A DNA stretch of 5,770 nt from Methylothermaceae bacterium (GTDB lineage: Bacteria; Pseudomonadota; Gammaproteobacteria; Methylococcales; Methylothermaceae). Positions 1 to 4,743 of the stretch are shown here, piece after piece; position 1 is the first letter of the stretch; each line of letters opens with the position of its first letter. The translations under genes were made by a program, and so were the position numbers. The stretch is taken from NCBI GenBank assembly GCA_027024125.1, contig JALVSV010000194.1, positions 1 through 5,770 on the forward strand, read 5' to 3'. The notes below the pieces were generated by a model, which did not search any database, was not told where the DNA came from, and saw only the letters and a program-made list of their open reading frames with translations.

Positions 1-396
1 AAACCGGTGGCTGAAGTTTGGCTCAATCCAAATAACGACAATATCCCGATTCCCGGAGTTAGAGATCTGGCGGCTTAAAAAAAGTGACAAGTATGTTGAC
101 AAATACCGAGATCCCCGTGGCGGGATAACGCATCTTCTCCTCGATTCGCCCTCTCATGGTTCCAGCTGGTATCCCACATCGGGGAAGCGACTTCTATCCT
201 GACAGAGGGGGCCGATGTGGGAGGCCAGGCGAAACGGAAGCGTTCGATGATCGCTGTAAGTCCTTTCCATTTCAGAAATGCACTTGAATGTGGGCAGTCA
301 CTATGCCTCACGTGACCTGCTCAACTGATACAAAAGCTGGTCTTTTCTCCCTTGGTATCCATGCTCTCTAATGTTTATGGTATAAAAAACATATGG
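1..396. other. Gene-poor left flank with no recognisable gene
   Basis: No open frame here resembles a family I recognise. The plus frame starting at base 1 is open for 26 codons to a TAA at 76-78 and ends in IPIPGVRDLAA. It could be the last codons of a gene entering from the left, but that is too little to judge. The plus frame starting at base 2 stays open to a TGA at 200-202 and has a less protein-like composition. The minus-strand frame at 75-311 is rich in W, C, H and R and looks like chance. What stands out is secondary structure: a long inverted repeat at 166-228 and a smaller bulged hairpin at 294-320 (GCAGTCAC against GTGACCTGC). The stretch is more AT-rich than the right half of the window. 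Confidence 0.5.
166..228. repeat. Imperfect inverted repeat with an 11-bp perfect core
   Basis: TCCCACATCGG at 172-182 is exactly complementary to CCGATGTGGGA at 212-222, leaving a 29-base loop. Across a 2x2 mismatch the arms extend by CTGG (166-169) against CCAG (225-228). There is no T-run on either side, so it does not look like an intrinsic terminator. It lacks the conserved GTTRRRY/RYYYAAC ends of an integron attC site. It may be a protein-binding palindrome, the remains of a transposon end pair, or a structured RNA element. The pairing is seen directly; the role is unknown. Confidence 0.55.
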
Positions 397-402
397 TATA
401 AT
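371..402. promoter_or_regulatory. Overlapping direct and inverted repeats, possible autoregulatory operator
   Basis: The 9-base word ATGGTATAA occurs at 377-385 and again at 393-401, a 16-base period. ATGTTT at 371-376 is the reverse complement of AAACAT at 387-392. These repeats cover the whole -35/-10 region of the module promoter. Toxin-antitoxin operons are commonly repressed by their antitoxin binding such repeats, and the second gene here encodes a winged-helix protein, so this is a reasonable operator candidate. AT-rich promoter sequence can produce such repeats by chance. Confidence 0.4.
374..402 (+). promoter_or_regulatory. Sigma70-like promoter of the toxin-antitoxin module
   Basis: A perfect -10 hexamer TATAAT lies at 397-402, with a weak -35 (TTTATG, 374-379) at the ideal 17-base spacing. 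Transcription would be expected to start around 408-410, essentially on the ATG of the toxin frame at 410. No Shine-Dalgarno sequence fits in the 7 bases between the -10 box and that ATG, so the first cistron would be translated from a leaderless or nearly leaderless mRNA. The hexamer and spacing are seen directly; the start point is inferred. Confidence 0.6.
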
Positions 403-409
403 TCGACCT

Positions 410-700
410 ATGAAGGCCACCCTGATCATCGACCGCAAGGTCGTGTTCCCAGATGGTGCGATTTTGCAAATGGTCGTCTGGCGCCTGCCAGAAATGGATC
501 CTGAACGCCCACACGGGTTGAAGTACAGATTCTACTAAGGGCTGGCCAATGGTGAATGTGTGGTTCGCTATGACAATGAGCGTGGCAAAGGGGATCATTG
601 TCACTTGGGAAATACCGAAAAACCCTATGAATTTTCAGATATCGAGACATTGGTGGCGGATTTTCTCGAAGATGTCTCTCGGGCACGTGGAGGTGAGTGA
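410..700 (+). pseudogene. TumE/DUF6516-like toxin gene with an in-frame stop at codon 43
   Basis: Reading from ATG 410 gives MKATLIIDRKVVFPDGAILQ and continues through the WRLPEMDPERPHGLKYRFY segment to a TAA at 536-538. It then resumes in the same frame with GLANGECVVRYDNERGKGDH and ends ADFLEDVSRARGGE at TGA 698-700. Read through the stop, the product is 97 codons, the normal size for this small family, and the two halves join without a frame change. From memory, family members carry a second tyrosine (YYG) where the stop sits, so one base change (TAC or TAT to TAA) explains it. The usual KGDHRH motif reads KGDHCH here. The family is the toxin half of a two-gene module whose partner is a winged-helix protein, which is exactly what follows. 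As it stands the gene yields at most a 42-residue fragment and is probably inactive. A base-calling error would be the main alternative. No in-frame ATG lies after the stop, although a GTG at 560-562 exists. Confidence 0.78.
689..693 (+). promoter_or_regulatory. Strong Shine-Dalgarno that sets the antitoxin start
   Basis: GGAGG at 689-693 sits 6 bases before ATG 700 and lies inside the last codons of the toxin frame. It favours ATG 700 over the in-frame GTG at 697, which would be only 3 bases away. The arrangement TGATG (698-702) overlaps toxin stop and antitoxin start by one base. Because this site is strong, the antitoxin can probably be translated even though ribosomes now leave the toxin frame at 536. 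Confidence 0.6.
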
Positions 701-1065
701 TGAAAAAGACGAAACTTTCGATCACTGTGGGCTCTGTGGAAGACGCGGCTAAAGACGTCATCGATGCGTGGCACCAGGCCGAACACGGTGAAACCCCGGT
801 CGAGCCACGAGTGGCGATACTTTTTACCGAGCTAGAAACCCTCCTCAGGACATTGACGCCCCAGAGATTCGTGCTGTTGCAGCAATTGCATCAAATGGGG
901 CCAAGCAGCATTCGGGCACTGGCCAAAGCATTGGGGCGTGATTACAAGAACGTACACCGGGATGTCACCGAACTCCTGCGTCTAGGCCTTATTGAGAAAA
1001 ATGAAGCAGGTCGGATTCTGGTGCCCTGGGACGAGATCGAAGCTCGCCTGGATTTGGCTGCTTGA
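700..1065 (+). CDS. Winged-helix antitoxin-type DNA-binding protein (HVO_A0114-like), partner of the TumE-like toxin
   Basis: This is a 121-residue protein that opens MKKTKLSITVGSVEDAAKDV. The N-terminal half (about 1-50) carries the KxxITVGSxED and DAWHxAExGE segments I associate with partners of TumE/DUF6516 toxins. The C-terminal half (about 53-117) is a winged helix: helix LTPQRFVLLQQL, a turn at GPSSIRALAKALGRD, a recognition helix near residues 80-94 (RDYKNVHRDVTELLR), then the wing GLIEKNEAGRILVPW. Its likely roles are neutralising the toxin and repressing the module promoter at about 371-402. The frame is complete and shows no damage, so this is now an intact antitoxin beside a broken toxin. 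A GTG start at 697 would add one residue. Function is inferred from gene order and family resemblance; the DNA-binding fold is the firmer part. Confidence 0.8.
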   Translation: MKKTKLSITVGSVEDAAKDVIDAWHQAEHGETPVEPRVAILFTELETLLRTLTPQRFVLLQQLHQMGPSSIRALAKALGRDYKNVHRDVTELLRLGLIEKNEAGRILVPWDEIEARLDLAA

Positions 1066-1288
1066 TTGGCTGTGAGGGGTCGTCACATAGAAGCGGGTTG
1101 GGGTTTACTAATCATCAAACCCTATACAGCCTTCCAAATAGATTCTCAGGGAGGCTGGATGGATCATCTTGCTCGGATCGAAGCAGTATGCTCTGAATTC
1201 TGTTATACACCCTGAAGTTCAAGACGCATAGCAGAAGTCAGATTGGCTTTGTGTTTTTGTTTGCGAAAATACATAGTTCGATCCCTGA
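1066..1288. other. Non-coding stretch after the antitoxin with a small hairpin
   Basis: No convincing frame exists here on either strand. GGGTTT (1101-1106) pairs with AAACCC (1117-1122) across a 10-base loop, about 35 bases after the antitoxin stop. No T-run follows, so it is at best a weak terminator. The right end of the stretch may be further decayed transposase sequence, but I could not align it to the family. Confidence 0.4.
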
Positions 1289-1568
1289 AAGTGGCAGATT
1301 TGCACAGGTGCACAGAATGCTTGGCCATTAACATTCTGGAAGCGACCCATCTGGCTCATCCCGACCGCCTGAGCAAACTCTTTGCCCTGTTGGCATTGGC
1401 CTTCGCCTGGAGTTTGCGCACCGGTGAACAGCTGGCCCAGAAAAAGCCCATCGAGGTAAAAAAACACTCCAGCGCAGGGTCAAATACTATTTCCGTCATG
1501 GCCTTGATTTTATCCGTCACGTCCTCTTCAATCTCAACCAGCTCTGGCAGGATTTTTATGCCTGCTGA
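1289..1568 (+). pseudogene. Decayed C-terminal remnant of an IS4-family transposase
   Basis: Three segments in different frames recover the order of an IS4-family transposase C-terminus. KWQI at 1289-1300 matches the RWxIE that begins the catalytic-glutamate region. EATHLAHPDRLSKLFALLAL starts at 1339 and continues AFAWSLRTGEQLAQKKPIEVKKH to about 1467. After a one-base shift near 1481-1484, KYYFRHGLDFIRHVLFNL runs on to DFYAC and TGA 1566-1568. The interval between the first two segments is 38 bases where the family needs about 42, which accounts for the frame change between them. The catalytic glutamate itself and the entire N-terminal two thirds, with the other DDE residues, are missing. 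It cannot make an active enzyme. It is the trace of an insertion sequence that landed beside the tRNA gene. I could not identify a terminal inverted repeat. Confidence 0.75.
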
Positions 1569-1660
1569 AATTTTTTGCCACGTCCTGAGCCAGTCAGCAT
1601 AAACCATGTAAGTATAAGAATTTGTTCGAAGTTTAAAAATTTCAGGAGGAAGAGCAATAA

Positions 1661-1737
1661 TGGCGCGCCCGACAGGATTCGAACCTGTGACCTCAGGCTC
1701 CGGAGGCCTGCGCTCTATCCAGCTGAGCTACGGGCGC
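1661..1737 (-). tRNA. tRNA-Arg (anticodon CCG)
   Basis: On the minus strand, 77 bases fold into a full cloverleaf. The acceptor GCGCCCG pairs with CGGGCGC, followed by discriminator G and an encoded CCA. The D arm is GCTC/GAGC, the anticodon arm CAGGC/GCCTG with loop CTCCGGA, the variable loop AGGTC, and the T arm ACAGG/CCTGT with loop TTCGAAT. The loop places CCG at positions 34-36, which reads the arginine codon CGG. The 5' end is 15 bases after the stop codon of the alpha/beta hydrolase gene. The 3' end faces the AT-rich accessory segment on the left, the usual side for integration of mobile DNA into a tRNA gene. Confidence 0.97.
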
Positions 1738-1749
1738 TTGAACGAATGA

Positions 1750-1778
1750 ATTCTATCCTTTCTTCCCCACTTTTCCAA
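1750..1778 (-). promoter_or_regulatory. Promoter of tRNA-Arg inside the 3' end of the hydrolase gene
   Basis: On the minus strand TTGGAA (1773-1778) and TAGAAT (1750-1755) are separated by exactly 17 bases and match the sigma70 consensus at 4/6 and 5/6 positions. The -10 hexamer contains the TAG stop of the hydrolase gene. Initiation about 7 bases downstream, near 1743, would leave a leader of about six bases before the tRNA 5' end at 1737. The position fits a tRNA promoter well; read-through from the hydrolase gene could also supply tRNA. Confidence 0.6.
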
Positions 1779-2652
1779 TCTCTTCCTGCAGGCAGGTGGC
1801 CAGAATAGGCTTGGCGTGTTTGACTGGCAGGGAGTAGTGGCCTTCTTCTGGCGCGATGGAAAGCTCGGCATTGGGGAGTTGTTGGGCCAGGTGGCGGCTA
1901 TGGTCGACAGGGACGACGGTATCGGCGCTGCCGTGCCATATACTGACTGGCTGGTTGATGGATGCGGGAGAAAAACCCCAGTGGCGGGTGTGTTGAATGA
2001 AGTCGCGCAGAGCACCGGGGGAGCCCTGGCGCAAGCCTTCACGGATGGTGGCGAAGAATGTTTCTCGGGTGGCTGGATCTTCGAGCACCTGACGGTCTTT
2101 TTCTGGGAGTCCTTCCTCCATCAGGCTAATGACCCATTGTGGGCGCCGTCTCAGAATATGGGCAGTGGCGTTGCCGAAGAACACGGGAAGCAGCCAGGGA
2201 ATCTGGCTTGCCAGAAAGAAAGCCAGACGAGCCGCAGGACTCATGAATTTGCGCAGATGAAGCAGAAATACCGGACCTAAAGGGCAGACGAGCAAGACTC
2301 GGTCGATGCGCTCACCTAGAGACCATGCGCTGGCCAGTGCATAGGCGCCGCCGCCGGAGACTCCCATGACCGAAAAACGCTCAAGCTGCAATTGATCGGC
2401 CAGCCTTTGAAGATCTTCGGGCCAGGCTGCCATGGAGGAAGGCGGGAGTGGATCTGAGCGGCCATAACCTGGTCGGTCAATAGCTATCAATTGGATTCCA
2501 AGATGAGATGCAACCTGAGAGGCGAGTTTCGCTTCGAGCCGTGATGAAGGCAGACCGTGGCAGTAGGCAATGGGGTGTCCTTTCGGATCGCCGTAGCGCG
2601 TATAGGCGATGGTGCGTCCATCAGGCAGTAGCAGGGTTTTGTCTTCGATCAT
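1753..2652 (-). CDS. Alpha/beta-fold hydrolase
   Basis: This 299-residue protein spans the full canonical alpha/beta-hydrolase fold. The oxyanion-hole segment is CHGLPSSR (HG at 32-33). The strand after it ends in AIDRPGYGRSD (57-67), and the nucleophile elbow is GVSGGG with Ser99. A cap region fills about 125-230, the acidic residue is Asp244 in HGSADTVVP, and the catalytic histidine is His272 in EEGHYSLP. The triad Ser99-Asp244-His272 is complete, so an active hydrolase, probably on an ester or similar small substrate, is expected. No signal peptide is visible, so it is likely cytoplasmic. The substrate cannot be read from the sequence. The start is ATG 2652 with GGAGG at 2660-2664, seven bases upstream, lying inside the rep gene. 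The ATG overlaps the rep stop as ATGA, which suggests translational coupling. The last codons also carry the promoter of tRNA-Arg. Confidence 0.93.
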   Translation of the reverse strand: MIEDKTLLLPDGRTIAYTRYGDPKGHPIAYCHGLPSSRLEAKLASQVASHLGIQLIAIDRPGYGRSDPLPPSSMAAWPEDLQRLADQLQLERFSVMGVSGGGAYALASAWSLGERIDRVLLVCPLGPVFLLHLRKFMSPAARLAFFLASQIPWLLPVFFGNATAHILRRRPQWVISLMEEGLPEKDRQVLEDPATRETFFATIREGLRQGSPGALRDFIQHTRHWGFSPASINQPVSIWHGSADTVVPVDHSRHLAQQLPNAELSIAPEEGHYSLPVKHAKPILATCLQEEIGKVGKKG

Positions 2653-4658
2653 CCATCTTCCTCCAGCAGGGCTTTAATCTGATTCAAGGCAGCATTGCCG
2701 CGTGCTTTCTTCTCCTCTTCGGGCAGGCTGGATCTGCCAGTCCACTCCAGGTCGTCCTGGGGTAGTTCTTCGAGGAAACGGCTGGGTTGACAGTCGATCA
2801 GTTCACCGTAGCGTTTGCGTTGTCGGCAGTAGCTCAATGTAAGGGTCTTCTGGGCGCGGGTGATGCCGACATAGCACAGGCGGCGCTCTTCTTCGATATC
2901 ATCGCAATCGATGCTGGTCTGATGGGGCAGCAATCCTTCTTCCATGCCGACCAGATAGACGTGGGGGAATTCCAATCCCTTGGCCGCGTGCAGGGTCATG
3001 AGGGCGACCCTGTCACCGGTATCGTCTTCGCGGCTGCGGTCTAGGATGTCCAGTAGCATCAGCTTTGAGATCGCAGTTCCCAATGGATCTTCACTGTCTT
3101 CGGCCTCTTCCAGCAACCGCCTCAGCCATTCCAGTAATTCCTGGACATTCTCCCATTTGCGTTCCGCCTGTTTGGGGGTGGGGGCCAGGTCGCGCAGCCA
3201 GTCCTGGTAGTCCAGGGTATCGATCATCTCCCTGATGACGCCAAGGGTGTCGCCGCGTTTGGCGCGGTCACCCGTGTCCACCAGCCATTCGCAGAAGTGC
3301 CGAACCCGCTTCACCGCGTGCTCGTTGAGATGTTGCTCCAGACCCAGTTCGAACGAAGCGGAGAACAGGCTGATGTGACGCTGTTGAGCATAACCCCCAA
3401 GTTTTTCCAGGGTCGAAGGACCGATTTCCCGTTTGGGGGTGTTGACCACCCGCAGAAAGGCGACGTCGTCGTCGGGATTGACCAGCAGGCGCAGGTAGGC
3501 GATCAGGTCCTTGACTTCGGCGTAGTTGAAGAAGGACTGGCCGCCGCTGATGTAGTAGGGAATACGCTGTTCCCGCAAGGCCCGTTCGAACAGGCGGGCC
3601 TGATGATTACTGCGATAGAGAATGGTGTAGTCCTGCCAGCGGGTGCGGTGGCGGAATTTGTGGTGAAGCATATCGGCGGCGATCTGACGGGCCTCGGCGA
3701 ATTCGTCCTCGTGGCTTAGGACCCGGATGGGATCACCGTAGCCATAATGACTCCAAAGTTTCTTCTCGAACACGTGAGGATTGTTGGAGATCAACTGATT
3801 GGCGGCTTTGAGGATACGGCCGGTGGAACGGTAGTTCTGTTCCAGCTTGATGATTTCCAGTCGGGGGTGATCCTGTTTGAGCAGGGCCAGATTTTCCGGT
3901 TGGGCGCCCCGCCAGGAATAGATCGACTGATCGTCGTCGCCTACCACGGTAAACCGTCCCAGCCGGCCGGTCAGCAGGTTGAGAAGCTGATACTGGGTGC
4001 GGTTGGTGTCCTGGTATTCATCCACCAGCAGATAGCGCAGCTTGTCGCGCCACTTCTCCAGGAGCTCTGGATCGTCTTCGAACAGGCGCACCGGCTGTAG
4101 GATCAGGTCGTCGAAATCGACTGCATTGTAAGCCTTGAGGCAGCGTTGATATTCCCGATAGAGCAGGGCGGCGGGCAGAGTGTCTGTGTCTGCTCCGGCA
4201 CGTGCCTCCTCGGGGCTGGTCAGCGTATTTTTCCAGCTGCCGATCTGCCAGGCATAGTGGGGCAGGTTGTCGGGATTGAAGGTGAAATCGCAGTGGCCGA
4301 GAATCTCTTTGAGCAAAGTGAGACGATCGTGGCCGTCGAGGATGGAAATGCCAGCCTTGTAGCCCAAAGCCTGGTGCTCACGGCGCAGGATGTCCAAACC
4401 CAGGGAATGGAAAGTGGAGACCGTCAATCCTTTGATGCGTTTGCCTTCCAGCAATCGAGCGGCACGTTCCTTCATCTCCCGCGCTGCCTTGTTGGTGAAA
4501 GTGAGGGCGGCGATATGGCGGGGGGGCATACCCTGAGCGATGAGATGGGCGATCTTGGCAGTGATGACCCGGGTTTTGCCACTGCCGGCACCAGCGATAA
4601 CCAGTACCGGGCTATCAATGGTTTTGACGGCGGATTTTTGTTGTGGGTTGAGATCCAT
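2649..4658 (-). CDS. rep: ATP-dependent DNA helicase Rep (UvrD/Rep superfamily 1A)
   Basis: This 669-residue 3'-5' single-stranded DNA translocase and helicase belongs to the family that helps replication forks pass bound proteins. All superfamily 1 motifs are present in order: Q motif LNPQQKSAV (3-11), Walker A AGAGSGKTR (Lys28), motif Ia TFTNKAAREMKER (53-65), STFHSLGLDI (81-90), Walker B VDEYQDTN (212-219), motif III VGDDDQSIYSWRGA (239-252), motif IV EQNYRST (273-279), motif V LMTLHAAKGLEF (553-564) and motif VI ERRLCYVGITRA (591-602). Rep rather than UvrD or PcrA is supported by the start MDLNPQQ, the size, NNPHVFEKKL (292-301), TPKREIGP (407-414) and the short C-terminus SRFLEELPQDDLEW. 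The ATG at 4656-4658 has no obvious Shine-Dalgarno, but the N-terminus agrees with the family. The gene follows the M20 peptidase by 85 bases and overlaps the hydrolase start by four. No truncation or missing motif residue is seen. Confidence 0.97.
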   Translation of the reverse strand: MDLNPQQKSAVKTIDSPVLVIAGAGSGKTRVITAKIAHLIAQGMPPRHIAALTFTNKAAREMKERAARLLEGKRIKGLTVSTFHSLGLDILRREHQALGYKAGISILDGHDRLTLLKEILGHCDFTFNPDNLPHYAWQIGSWKNTLTSPEEARAGADTDTLPAALLYREYQRCLKAYNAVDFDDLILQPVRLFEDDPELLEKWRDKLRYLLVDEYQDTNRTQYQLLNLLTGRLGRFTVVGDDDQSIYSWRGAQPENLALLKQDHPRLEIIKLEQNYRSTGRILKAANQLISNNPHVFEKKLWSHYGYGDPIRVLSHEDEFAEARQIAADMLHHKFRHRTRWQDYTILYRSNHQARLFERALREQRIPYYISGGQSFFNYAEVKDLIAYLRLLVNPDDDVAFLRVVNTPKREIGPSTLEKLGGYAQQRHISLFSASFELGLEQHLNEHAVKRVRHFCEWLVDTGDRAKRGDTLGVIREMIDTLDYQDWLRDLAPTPKQAERKWENVQELLEWLRRLLEEAEDSEDPLGTAISKLMLLDILDRSREDDTGDRVALMTLHAAKGLEFPHVYLVGMEEGLLPHQTSIDCDDIEEERRLCYVGITRAQKTLTLSYCRQRKRYGELIDCQPSRFLEELPQDDLEWTGRSSLPEEEKKARGNAALNQIKALLEEDG

Positions 4659-4700
4659 GTATTGTTGCTTTGCTCACATAAGAGATTCTTTCAGCACAGG

Positions 4701-4721
4701 AAAAATTCGAGGGCAGCTCGA
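4701..4721 (-). terminator. Possible weak intrinsic terminator after the M20 peptidase gene
   Basis: On the minus strand TCGAG-CTGCC-CTCGA forms a 5-bp stem with a 5-base loop (4707-4721), followed at once by ATTTTTCC. The stem is short for an intrinsic terminator. An alternative hairpin, TCGAGG/CCTCGA at 4718-4731, shares one arm with it, so the two exclude each other. It lies in the 85-base gap between the peptidase stop at 4744 and the rep start at 4658. It could reduce read-through into rep, but no convincing separate rep promoter was found in the gap. Confidence 0.35.
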
Positions 4722-4743
4722 GGGGCCTCGATGGAGACAAAGC

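Noticed and set aside
96..129. TTGACA at 96-101 as a promoter -35 box
   Set aside because: No acceptable -10 box lies 16-18 bases downstream; the nearest candidate, GATAAC, is 22 bases away.
58..129. Integron cassette hypothesis for the toxin-antitoxin module (GTTAGAG at 58-64, GGATAAC near 123)
   Set aside because: Neither word fits the attC consensus ends, and no matching R box exists downstream of the antitoxin.
549..752. Plus-strand frame starting at ATG 549 across the second half of the toxin
   Set aside because: It is out of frame with the clear toxin homology (GECVVRYDNERGKGDH) and overlaps the antitoxin start. It is a shadow.
1219..1607. Two minus-strand frames of about 82 codons opposite the transposase remnant
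   Set aside because: The plus strand explains this stretch as IS4-family transposase in the right order. The minus frames show no family resemblance.
1644..1749. AGGAGG followed 10 bases later by ATG 1660 and a 29-codon plus-strand frame
   Set aside because: The frame is almost wholly antisense to the tRNA and ends just after it. The Shine-Dalgarno match is probably chance.
1575..1808. Plus-strand frame reading [19 protein letters not shown], antisense to tRNA-Arg
   Set aside because: This is the well-known spurious translation of the antisense strand of a tRNA-Arg gene, found as a false protein in many genomes.
1816..2280. 154-codon plus-strand frame opposite the alpha/beta hydrolase
   Set aside because: The minus-strand frame has a complete catalytic triad and conserved motifs; the plus frame has none.
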